DNA of 64,000 nt from Streptomyces vilmorinianum (GTDB taxonomy: Bacteria > Actinomycetota > Actinomycetes > Streptomycetales > Streptomycetaceae), in contig NZ_CP040244.1 in the NCBI RefSeq assembly GCF_005517195.1, positions 4,110,001-4,174,000 of the forward strand. The letters run 5' to 3'. The notes beneath the pieces were generated by a model. It saw nothing but the letters and a program-made list of their open reading frames with translations, made no database searches and was not told the origin of the DNA. Positions within the stretch are counted from its first letter, which is position 1. Every line of letters starts with the position of its first letter. The position numbers and the translations under genes are program-made. This document shows positions 56,894 to 64,000 of the stretch, piece after piece.

Positions 56894-58624
56894 TCAGGCG
56901 CAGGAGTAGCCGAAGGTGCCCTCGGCCTCGATCGGTGAGCTCGCGGGGCGTAGGACCTGGAGGCGGGCGGTGCCCCGGAACTGTCCGGGGCCGCGGACCG
57001 TCCAGCGGAGATGGACAGTGACCTTGTGATCCCCGCGGCGGGCCGTCTGGGTCAGTTCGCCGGACTCCTGGCCGTCGCTGCGCAGCCAGCGGTACGTGAT
57101 GGGCCCGCCACGACCGTCTGTGGTCATGACGCCGATCAGGTCAGCGGTCTGGCCGCAGCTCAACCGCTCCGTGGGGGCCTTGACTTCGGCCTTCGTGACG
57201 GCGGGGCCCGACGTCGGGCGCAGCAGCAGCCACAGCACGACGGCGACCGCTGTCAGCACCGCGGCCGCCCCGAGCCGACCGGCTCGCCGTCGGCGACGGC
57301 GACGGCGTGCGGGGGCGGGCACGGCGGCCGGCCACAGCGCGCGGAGGGTTTCCTGCTCGCCGAGGGGAACGCCGGGGCCGAAACGCAGCAGGATGTCGCG
57401 GTCACCGGCTCCGGCGGGCGCCGGGGCGGGAAGCGAGCCGGGACGGCGATTCCTCTTGCCGAGGACGGTCGCCTGCTCGTCGACGGCGGCGGCGGACTGC
57501 GAGACCCGACCACGCCGGCCGAGAACCGTGGCCTCGATGTCGGTCGCCTCGATGCCGGTCGTGACAGGGCGGGTGACCTCGGTGCCGGTCGTGTCGAGGT
57601 CCCCCGTCTCACGGTGCAGCGCCTTCGACCCGGGGGCCCCGGACTCGGGCGTCACCCGACCGGTCGACTCGGGGTCGGTCGCCTCGCGGTCGGTCGCGCC
57701 GACGCCCGAGGCTTCCCCGCCCGCCGCCTTCGGGGCGACGGCCTCGGAGCCGGCTGCCCCACCGTCCGTCACCTGCGGCCCCATTGCGTCGCGGCCGGGC
57801 TCTGTGAGGTCCTTCAAGGCGGCGGCTGCCGCCGCGCGCAGTGCGGTCCGGCGCAGGAAGTCCGCGGGGAGTGCCGCGCGCCCGGAGGTGAGGGTCGCGC
57901 GGGCCTCGGCGAGGCCGTCGGACTCGGCGGTGTCGGCGCAGCGGGCGAACAGCTCGGCCGCCGGTGTGCCGGCCGCTGTCCAGGCGTTGGCGAGCGTACG
58001 GGCGAGAGCGGCCCACGCGGTGATGTCGTCGTGACGGGCGGAGTCCGTCGACGTGCCGGACAGTGCCATGTCCAGCGCCGCCTCGGCGAGCAGGGCGGTG
58101 CCGTCCGGGGCGAGTACGACGCAGTCCGGGGTGAGCGTTCCATGGGCGAGTCCGGCCGCATGCAGGGCGAGCAATGTCTGCGCGGTCTCGTTGAGGATGC
58201 TCGCCGCGCTGCCCGCATCCACCTGTGCGGGGTCGGGGGTCGAGGGGCCGGGGGTCGACGGATCGGCGGTCAGGAGGTCGGCGACCGTGGGAGCCGGCAG
58301 GCGGGCGACGATCAGCCACACGTCTCCGGCCTCCCCCACCAGATCGACCGTGGCCGGCACACCCGGCAGCCGGAGCTTCGCCACGGCGACCACGGCGGCC
58401 GCCAGCCGCTCCCGTGCACCCTGGGGGGCAAGCAGGGCACGGTCGATCCGCAGCACGCCGAGCGGCGGTTCGCCGGCGGGACCCGGCCCGAGGGCGTGCC
58501 AGGTGCCGAAACGCCCGTCACGTGACCAGCCCGACAGGGCACGCCCGGCGACCGTCGCGGATGTCGCAGGTCTCGCGGATGTCGCAGGTCTCGCGGGTGT
58601 CGCGGGTGTCGCGGGTGTCGTCAT
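56894..58624 (-). CDS. Degenerate kinase-like membrane protein (pseudokinase)
   Basis: A 576-residue protein. The N-terminal ~240 residues keep the outline of a protein kinase (LLALHAAGLAHGTLTPDCVVLAPDGTALL) but HRDxKxxN has become HGTLTPDC and the DFG site reads AEAALDMA, so it cannot catalyse. A Glu/Thr/Asp-rich linker, a basic RRRRRRRRR stretch, one membrane helix (~450-468) and an extracytoplasmic Ig-like domain with two Cys (LSCGQTADLIGVM ... TFGYSCA) follow. The Ala-Thr-Pro N-terminus is coded by DNA repeats. It lies between two active kinase genes, 26 bp after the first. Confidence 0.8.
   Translation of the reverse strand: MTTPATPATPARPATSARPATSATVAGRALSGWSRDGRFGTWHALGPGPAGEPPLGVLRIDRALLAPQGARERLAAAVVAVAKLRLPGVPATVDLVGEAGDVWLIVARLPAPTVADLLTADPSTPGPSTPDPAQVDAGSAASILNETAQTLLALHAAGLAHGTLTPDCVVLAPDGTALLAEAALDMALSGTSTDSARHDDITAWAALARTLANAWTAAGTPAAELFARCADTAESDGLAEARATLTSGRAALPADFLRRTALRAAAAAALKDLTEPGRDAMGPQVTDGGAAGSEAVAPKAAGGEASGVGATDREATDPESTGRVTPESGAPGSKALHRETGDLDTTGTEVTRPVTTGIEATDIEATVLGRRGRVSQSAAAVDEQATVLGKRNRRPGSLPAPAPAGAGDRDILLRFGPGVPLGEQETLRALWPAAVPAPARRRRRRRRAGRLGAAAVLTAVAVVLWLLLRPTSGPAVTKAEVKAPTERLSCGQTADLIGVMTTDGRGGPITYRWLRSDGQESGELTQTARRGDHKVTVHLRWTVRGPGQFRGTARLQVLRPASSPIEAEGTFGYSCA
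58545..58622 (-). repeat. 9/18-bp tandem repeats at the pseudokinase 5' end
   Basis: Repeats of the kind GTCGCAGGTCTCGCGGAT and GTCGCGGGT code for Thr-Pro-Ala and Ala-Arg-Pro-Ala runs at the N-terminus of the pseudokinase. They probably vary in number between strains. Confidence 0.7.
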
Positions 58625-58650
58625 CGCGTTCTGTTCTCCTCGGTGCTCGC

Positions 58651-60345
58651 TCAGCACGGCGGCGCGTCCGCGGACGCCGTCTGACGTCCGCTCACGGACT
58701 GCGGGCTGCTGCTGACGGCGATGTTCCAGGTGCCCCTGCACGGGTGGTTCGAGAAGTCGCCCTGGAAGCTCACTGCGTACTCCGTGCCGCCCGACAGCCG
58801 ACGGGTCTGCGAACCATAGGGTTCGGCGGGCGTGTTGACGTAGAAGTCGGCGGTGAGCGTCAGCGGCCCGGTGCCGGTGGTACGGATGGTCACGTCGGCG
58901 ATGAGCGTGCTGTTCGGACCCCGGCGCAACGAGCCGATGGCGATCGTGATCGTGCCCGGCGTCGGCGGCGCGGGGGAACTCGCCGTCGGGGACGGAGCGG
59001 GGGTGGAGGGCACAGGTCCGGGTTCGCCTCCCGGTGCGGGGGACGTGGTCACCGGCGCCGGGGTGCCCGTCGACGCGTCGGTCGGGGAGGCACTCGGCGA
59101 GGGCTCGGCCGAGGCGGTGCCGGACGGTGATCCGGTCGGTGTCGGCGTCGTCGCGCCCGGCGAGGGGGCAAGGGAAGCGGAAGGGGCTGGAGACGAGCCG
59201 GGGGCGAGGGTCCGGGAGGGTACGGAACTGGCGGTCGTCGTCGTGGTGTCGGGCGTACGGGCTGTCGCGACCGTCACCCCTCCGGCGACCGCCGCAAGCG
59301 CGGCGACCCCGGCAACCGCCTTCCAGATGTGGAGCTTGAGCCGTCCCAGTACGGTCAGAGCCGGCGTCGCCTGGTGCACCGCCGACGCCATCGTGAACGG
59401 GAACAGCAGGGCGAGCAGGGCGGCGAGTTCGGCGAGTCTGCGGCGCCCCCGCTCCTCCCAGCCCGCGCCGTACCCCTCGATTGCGGCGCGTTCGAGCTCG
59501 GCGAGGAACGCGTCGATGCCGGGCCGGGCCGCCGGGTCCTTCGCCATGCCCCTGCGCAGCAGGTCGCGTACGGGCTCGGGTACGTCGTCGACCGCGACCG
59601 GCGCCCGGAGGTGCTGGAGCCGCAGCGCCGTCAGGTCGTCTCCGCGGAACGGCCGCCGGCCGGTCAGGCACTCGAAGAACACGGCCGCCGCGGCGTACAC
59701 GTCGCTCGCCGGACCCGCGGGCTCGCCGTCCCATTGCTCGGGCGCCATGTAGGCGGGTGTGCCTGCCGCGTCCGTCTCGCGGCCGGTGCGTACGGCGATG
59801 CCGAAGTCGGCGAGCGCGCTCGAACCGTCGCCGCGGACCAGCACGTTCTCGGGCTTGTAGTCGCGGTGGACCACCCCGGCCGTGTGGGCCGCGCCCAGCC
59901 CGAGCAGCGAGCCCTTGAGCAGGACCAGGGCCGCCTCCGGGCCGGTTGCCCCGTGCGCGCGCAGCAGTGCGCGGAGGCTGACCCCGTCCACCGCCTCCAT
60001 GACGATCGCGGCGCCCAGGCGGGCCTCCACGTACTCGTACAGCCGCACCACGCACGGGTGCCGCAGGTCGCCGAGCAGCCGTGCCTCGGCGCGGAAGCGG
60101 GCCAGGAACTCCTGGTCGGCGTGGAGCCGTTCGCTCAGGTACTTGATCGCCACGGGTGCGCCCGTCGCCTCGTGCCGCGCCAGTACGACGCGGCCCCCGG
60201 CTCCCTCCCCGAGCGTACGCACGGCGGCGTAGCCGGGGACGGCCCAGCCGCCGTCGCCGTGCGGAGCTGCGCTCGCGCCGTCGCCCTGCAGGTCTCGCGG
60301 GTCGTCGCCCCGTACGTCTCTCATGCCGCCCCGCGCATCTCTCAT
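58651..60345 (-). CDS. Membrane Ser/Thr protein kinase
   Basis: A 564-residue kinase, active-looking: LGEGAGGRVVL, Lys68 (VAIKYL), HRDYKPENVLV (Asp162), ADFGIAV (Asp180). After the kinase domain come one or two membrane helices (~315-360), a long Ser/Thr/Pro/Ala-rich stalk and a C-terminal domain of ~110 residues (ITIAIGSLRRGPNSTLIADVTIRTTG ... NHPCRGTWNIAVSSSP) with two Cys. The ATG at 60345 overlaps the stop of the M50 protease gene (ATGA). It is expected to phosphorylate a partner recognised by the FHA domain upstream. Confidence 0.9.
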   Translation of the reverse strand: MRDARGGMRDVRGDDPRDLQGDGASAAPHGDGGWAVPGYAAVRTLGEGAGGRVVLARHEATGAPVAIKYLSERLHADQEFLARFRAEARLLGDLRHPCVVRLYEYVEARLGAAIVMEAVDGVSLRALLRAHGATGPEAALVLLKGSLLGLGAAHTAGVVHRDYKPENVLVRGDGSSALADFGIAVRTGRETDAAGTPAYMAPEQWDGEPAGPASDVYAAAAVFFECLTGRRPFRGDDLTALRLQHLRAPVAVDDVPEPVRDLLRRGMAKDPAARPGIDAFLAELERAAIEGYGAGWEERGRRRLAELAALLALLFPFTMASAVHQATPALTVLGRLKLHIWKAVAGVAALAAVAGGVTVATARTPDTTTTTASSVPSRTLAPGSSPAPSASLAPSPGATTPTPTGSPSGTASAEPSPSASPTDASTGTPAPVTTSPAPGGEPGPVPSTPAPSPTASSPAPPTPGTITIAIGSLRRGPNSTLIADVTIRTTGTGPLTLTADFYVNTPAEPYGSQTRRLSGGTEYAVSFQGDFSNHPCRGTWNIAVSSSPQSVSGRQTASADAPPC

Positions 60346-62105
60346 GCCGCCCCCTCCACGGCCGCGCCGTCCACCAGGCGCGCCGGACTTCCGCCCGCCG
60401 GCGGACGTCGCTTCACCACTCGTATCAGCCACCGAACCGGCGCCGCCCACACGGGGAACGCCACCAGGCCGACGACCGCGGCCACGATCACCGTGTCCCA
60501 GGGCGCGTCCACACGCCCCTGGAGCCACTCCCCCAGCCGGGAGCGCCAGGCCAGCAGGGCGAGCACCAGGAAGCCGTACGTTCCGACGATCACGGCGAGG
60601 CCGTACGCGGCCATGCCCGCCTGGCGCGGCCCGGGCCGACGGCCCGCCCGCAGGTCCTTCCAGAGCCCCTTGCGGAAGTACGCGCTCGCCTCTTCGCGCA
60701 GCCGTGGCAGGCGCAGCGCGTCGGTCAGCGCCTGATAGCCGTCCAGCGGCATCAGCGGATTGAAGTTGTACAGGGTGTTCAGATACAGCCCGAAGGCCAT
60801 GTGGAAGAGCACGGCTGATGCCGGTCCGACCGGCAGATACGCCGCGCCCACGGCGCACCAGCCGGCCAAGGCCGCGGTCGAGATCGGTCCCGACAGCGCC
60901 ACCACGACCCGCGACCAGCGGGAGCCGAACCACATGTCGCTCGTGTCCACGAACGCGAACGGCATCCCCATCATGAGCATGAAGCCACCGCGCCGGACCC
61001 TGCGGCCGTACGACTTCACGGCCAGCGCGTGCGCCAGCTCGTGCACCACCAGGGCCGAGATGTATCCGACGGCCAGTGTCACCGGGCCCCACACTCCGGC
61101 TCCGCCGAAGTCCAGCAGGTGCTGCCGCTCCTGCGCCGTGAAGAACGCCACCAGGCCGGCGACCACCGACAGCCAGACGAGCGTCACTCCCGTACGCGTG
61201 AAGAACCGCCAGCCGAAGCCGCCGTAGATGCGGGTCACGGCGCCGTCGAGGCCCGGAACGGACACCTCCAGCTTGAGCAGGGCCCGGTACACGGCCCGCC
61301 AGAACCGGCGCCAGCCTGTGGTCTGTCGCTCGTCCTGCCGCCCTGGCAGGCCGCGCAGGAGGCCCGCGCCCGCGAACGCCGCGAGCGCGGCCTCGATCCG
61401 CGGCAGCGCCAGCTCACCGAAGCGGTCGGCATACGCGAACAGCAGGTCCCGTACGGTGGTGTCGCCGTCGATGGCGTTCCACAGGAACACCTCGCGCTCG
61501 TCCAGCTGGAGGTACACGCCGGTGCGCGTGTTGCTCAGCACCCAGTGCGGTTCCGTACGGTCACCCGTGGGGACCTGCTTGAGCGCCCACCCACTGCGGC
61601 GGCGCGGCCGCGCTGTGAGCGGGCCGGTCGCCTCCGGCGCCTCCTCCTCGGGGACGGCGGCGGGCAGCTCGGTGAACTGGGTGCCGACGACCATGGTGCG
61701 GGAGCCGATCCGCGCGTCGCGCGGCTGCTCGAACACCATGCGGACGTCGCCGACGGACAGCTCGGCGCCGTCGGCGAGCCGCGCCGACCCTCCGTGCAGG
61801 TCGACGCCGGCGACGGCCGTACCGTTGAACGAGTCCAGGTCCTCGATCCGGAATCCCGACTGGTCACGGACGACCCGGGCATGACAGCGCGACACACTGC
61901 CGTCGGACAGGACGACGTCGTTGTCGGCGCCCCGGCCCAGGGTCGTGATCCGACCGGTCAGCGGTATGAGCAGGCCGGGGTCGTCGACGCCGCGCAACTG
62001 GGGCGCGGCGAACGACGTCGGCGCCGCGCCGCGGCGGAGGGTGCCGCAGCGCAGGCAGTACGGGAAGTCGCGGCGTACGTGCACGCGACAGGCGTGGCAG
62101 AGCAT
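60342..62105 (-). CDS. FHA / PqqD-like / M50 membrane metalloprotease
   Basis: A 587-residue multi-domain membrane protein. Residues 3-20 are a zinc ribbon (CHAC and CLRC). Residues ~48-125 are an FHA domain with GRGADND, SRCH and FNG, which binds phospho-Thr. Residues ~175-250 resemble a PqqD-like winged helix (WVLSNTRTGVYLQLDEREVFLWNAIDG, DLLFAYADRFGELALPRIEAAL), the kind that grips RiPP leaders. Then come membrane helices with HELAH (355-359) and NFNPLMPLDG (448-456), the M50 zinc site, as in YydH-type peptide zinc metalloproteases. Both neighbours, the Gly-rich protein and the kinase, are candidate substrates or partners. Confidence 0.87.
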   Translation of the reverse strand: MLCHACRVHVRRDFPYCLRCGTLRRGAAPTSFAAPQLRGVDDPGLLIPLTGRITTLGRGADNDVVLSDGSVSRCHARVVRDQSGFRIEDLDSFNGTAVAGVDLHGGSARLADGAELSVGDVRMVFEQPRDARIGSRTMVVGTQFTELPAAVPEEEAPEATGPLTARPRRRSGWALKQVPTGDRTEPHWVLSNTRTGVYLQLDEREVFLWNAIDGDTTVRDLLFAYADRFGELALPRIEAALAAFAGAGLLRGLPGRQDERQTTGWRRFWRAVYRALLKLEVSVPGLDGAVTRIYGGFGWRFFTRTGVTLVWLSVVAGLVAFFTAQERQHLLDFGGAGVWGPVTLAVGYISALVVHELAHALAVKSYGRRVRRGGFMLMMGMPFAFVDTSDMWFGSRWSRVVVALSGPISTAALAGWCAVGAAYLPVGPASAVLFHMAFGLYLNTLYNFNPLMPLDGYQALTDALRLPRLREEASAYFRKGLWKDLRAGRRPGPRQAGMAAYGLAVIVGTYGFLVLALLAWRSRLGEWLQGRVDAPWDTVIVAAVVGLVAFPVWAAPVRWLIRVVKRRPPAGGSPARLVDGAAVEGAA

Positions 62106-62122
62106 TCCGTGTGGTCCGCGGC

Positions 62123-63592
62123 TCAGGAACCGGTGAGGAACGAACCGCCGGACAGTCCGTCGGGTGCGGCGTTGCCGGGGATCGACGAGTGGAGGTGGCT
62201 GCCGAGACGGTCGAAGCCCGGACGGAACACTCCCCCGCCCCTGCCGTCGGAGTCGGGAGCGGGGGTGTCCGCGTGGCCACCGCCGCGGCCGCCTCCTTCG
62301 CCGCCGTCGCCACCGCCGCCGTTCCCGCCGCCGGAGTCGCCATCGTCGCCGGGGGTGTTGGGACCATGCCCAGGCCGACGCTCGTTCTCCTGACTGCCGC
62401 CGCCATCGCCACCGCCGGAGTCGCCCCCACCGCTGCCGCCGCCGTCGCCGCCGTTGTTTCCGCCGCCGTTGTTCCCGCCGCCGGAGTCGCCATCGTCGCC
62501 GGGAGTGTTGGGCCCATGCCCAGGCCGACGCTCGTTCTCCTGGCTGCCGCCGCCGTCGCCACCGCCGGAGTCGCCCCCACCGCTGCCGCCACCGCCACTG
62601 CCGCCTGAGTCACCGCCGCCGGAGTCGCCACCGCCACTGCCGCCGGAGTCCCCGCCGCCGGAGTCGCCGCCTTCGCCGCGCTCGTAGACACCGCCGGGCC
62701 CGAAGCCACCGGCTCCGCCACCCTCGCCGCCGAAGCGGTCACCGGGACCGCCGCCGAAACCGCCGCCGAAACCGTCGCCCTCGCCGCCGTGGCCCCCGAA
62801 GCCACCTTCGAGGCCGCCTCCGGCCCCGTCGCCGAAACCGCCCTCGTCGCCGCCACCGAAACCACCGCCGAAGCGGTCACCAGGGCCGCCGATACCGCCG
62901 AAGCCGTCGGTGCCGCCGCCGTGGCCTCCGAATCCGCCGCCAAGGCCACCGAGTCCGTCGCCGTGGCCATCTCCGAATCCTCCGCCGAGATCGCCGCCGG
63001 GACCAAAGCCGCTGCCGCCGTCGCCGAAGCCGCCAGGACCGTCGATCCCCAGACCGCCGGGGCCGTGGTCGCCGAAGGAACCGAAGTCCCCGAAGCCGCC
63101 GAAGTCGCCCGGGTTTCCGAAGTCCCCCGGGTTTCCGAGGCCGTCCAGCAGGGAGCCTCCGTCGCCGAAGGACGGGTTCGCGAGCCCATCGCCGAGCAGG
63201 CCGGCGACGTCCGAGGCCGCCGCGTCGAGCTCGCCGGCCAGGTCGCGAGCGTCGCCCGTGTCGGCCGCGTCCAGGTGTGGCGCCACGCTGTCGGCGACCA
63301 CCGCGTCCTGCGCCCCGGCATCAACCCCGACGGGGTCGATGGACAGGTCGTGGTGCGCCAGGGCGCTGCCGGCGTTGCCGAAGAAGAGCGACGACTTGGA
63401 CAGCCGCGCGTCGAGGGTGGCCGGGCCGTCGGCCGTGCTGGAGTCCACTCGGAGCCGACGCAGTTCGGTGACCTGCTCGGGCGTCAGGCCGAGTCTTCGT
63501 GACACCTCGTCCATGTCGCCGTCGAGTTCGGCCGCGCAGGCGGGGTCGACCGCCAGGCGGGTCATGGCATCGCGATAGGCGTTGTCGGTCAT
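62123..63592 (-). CDS. Glycine-rich protein with RiPP-precursor-like N-terminus
   Basis: A 489-residue acidic protein. The first ~55 residues (MTDNAYRDAMTRLAVDP, LGLTPEQVTELRRLRVD) resemble the LigA-like leader of Os1348/NHLP-type RiPP precursors. The rest is a long low-complexity region of Gly with Asp, Phe and Ser (GGFGDGGSGFGPGG-like, then GGGDSGG), with a doubled block containing SQENERRPGHGPNTPGDD. It ends in a short unique tail (LGSHLHSSIPGNAAPDGL). GTGAGGAC precedes the ATG at 63592, which decides the start. The protease gene follows 17 bp on, so this is first in the operon and probably its substrate. Confidence 0.75.
   Translation of the reverse strand: MTDNAYRDAMTRLAVDPACAAELDGDMDEVSRRLGLTPEQVTELRRLRVDSSTADGPATLDARLSKSSLFFGNAGSALAHHDLSIDPVGVDAGAQDAVVADSVAPHLDAADTGDARDLAGELDAAASDVAGLLGDGLANPSFGDGGSLLDGLGNPGDFGNPGDFGGFGDFGSFGDHGPGGLGIDGPGGFGDGGSGFGPGGDLGGGFGDGHGDGLGGLGGGFGGHGGGTDGFGGIGGPGDRFGGGFGGGDEGGFGDGAGGGLEGGFGGHGGEGDGFGGGFGGGPGDRFGGEGGGAGGFGPGGVYERGEGGDSGGGDSGGSGGGDSGGGDSGGSGGGGSGGGDSGGGDGGGSQENERRPGHGPNTPGDDGDSGGGNNGGGNNGGDGGGSGGGDSGGGDGGGSQENERRPGHGPNTPGDDGDSGGGNGGGGDGGEGGGRGGGHADTPAPDSDGRGGGVFRPGFDRLGSHLHSSIPGNAAPDGLSGGSFLTGS
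62321..62590 (-). repeat. 120-bp direct repeat inside the Gly-rich gene
   Basis: Two copies (62321-62440 and 62471-62590, 150 bp apart start to start) encode the same Gly/Asp block with SQENERRPGHGP in the middle. They differ by only a few bases, so the duplication is recent. Confidence 0.8.
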
Positions 63593-64000
63593 GTCCTCAC
63601 GTTCTCCGTCGGTCTGCGCACGCGGTGATCCCGGCGGGAAGTGGAGGGTCCCCCTGATCGGCGGCATGGATGCCTTCCGGCCATCCCAACCGATGCCTGC
63701 ACGAACCTTATAGGGGCTAATGCCCGACCCGCGCAAGGCCCTGGGAGGGCATCGACCAGCTGCCTCAATCCCTTCTTCCAGGCCGTCAGCACGGCCTTCC
63801 GGACTTCGCGCGCCATGGAGACGCAAAGCCTGGCACCCTCGGCTGAAACAAGGTCCAGCCAGGTGCACGAGCGGTGGCCATAGGCCACGTCTGTCGCGTT
63901 TGCACAGGCGACGGCGGGACCGGATCGGACGTCCGCCGCCGGTGCCGGGCACCGGCCACGCCGGGCCGGTGCCATCAGTCTCCTCAGGCTCCCGTACGGG
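63593..64000 (-). promoter_or_regulatory. Upstream region of the kinase/protease operon
   Basis: No gene was found in these 408 bp. On the minus strand TTGCGC (63731-63736) and TATAAG (63707-63712) with an 18-bp spacer form a plausible promoter giving a 5' leader of about 110 nt before the Gly-rich gene. Confidence 0.4.

Noticed and set aside
62321..62700. CRISPR-like repetition
   Set aside because: The repeats are coding, unevenly spaced and of different length, with no cas genes nearby.
62164..63471. 435-codon Arg-rich ORF, and Pro-rich plus-strand ORFs, opposite the Gly-rich gene
   Set aside because: Mirror images of the Gly/Asp repeats; only the minus-strand gene has a ribosome site and operon context.

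Overview
The window is actinobacterial chromosome and looks like Streptomyces. GC is very high, codons are GC3-rich, many genes overlap at ATGA or GTGA junctions, GTG starts are common, and it carries a conservon, a class III lanthipeptide locus, a terpene synthase, agl-type sugar uptake genes and several Ser/Thr kinases. All calls come from reading the sequence; no database search was run.

Layout. 1-2.0 kb: the 3' end of a GH31 alpha-xylosidase, then decayed coding sequence (a TAP-like alpha/beta hydrolase pseudogene and an unassigned tail). 2.0-5.7 kb: an ABC ATPase and FtsX-type permease pair. 5.8-8.2 kb: a secreted isoamylase on the minus strand. 8.65-13.3 kb: a conservon (cvnA-B-C-D plus a CYP157-like P450), with a class I terpene synthase converging on it (13.5-14.6 kb). 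15.3-18.4 kb: a class III lanthipeptide locus with a precursor holding two back-to-back SxxSxxC motifs, a lyase-kinase, and the cyclase as a separate ORF. 18.4-22.7 kb: a DUF3592-type membrane protein, a GCS2-family glutamate-cysteine ligase, a WD40 pseudogene, a PucR-type regulator and a 50-aa membrane peptide translationally coupled to it.

22.8-33.6 kb: a same-strand surface glycoconjugate cluster: a DUF3068-type protein, a GT4 glycosyltransferase, a methyltransferase, a very large AftD-like GT-C enzyme, a PapA/condensation-type acyltransferase, a second methyltransferase, a DMT-family membrane protein and a Trm112-like protein. 33.7-39.5 kb: a VOC protein, a PadR-ATPase-permease export operon on the minus strand, and a divergent solute-binding protein. 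39.7-44.9 kb: a GH13 alpha-glucosidase followed by a complete ABC sugar importer (binding protein and two permeases). 45-49.2 kb: a hypothetical protein, a methyltransferase, a 2'-5' RNA ligase-like protein and an amidase. At 49.3 kb there is a tRNA-like sequence with an irregular anticodon arm.

49.4-54.9 kb is a tight four-gene operon: leucine-rich repeat protein, ankyrin protein, MoxR-type AAA+ ATPase and an HExxH/VWA protein. It looks like a self-contained ATPase and metal-dependent effector module with two repeat-scaffold partners. 55.1-63.6 kb is a five-gene minus-strand operon. It starts with a glycine-rich protein whose N-terminus resembles RiPP precursors of the NHLP/Os1348 type. Next come an FHA / PqqD-like / M50 membrane protease, a Ser/Thr kinase, a degenerate pseudokinase and a second Ser/Thr kinase. 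These two operons and the split lanthipeptide synthetase are the best candidates for undescribed biology.
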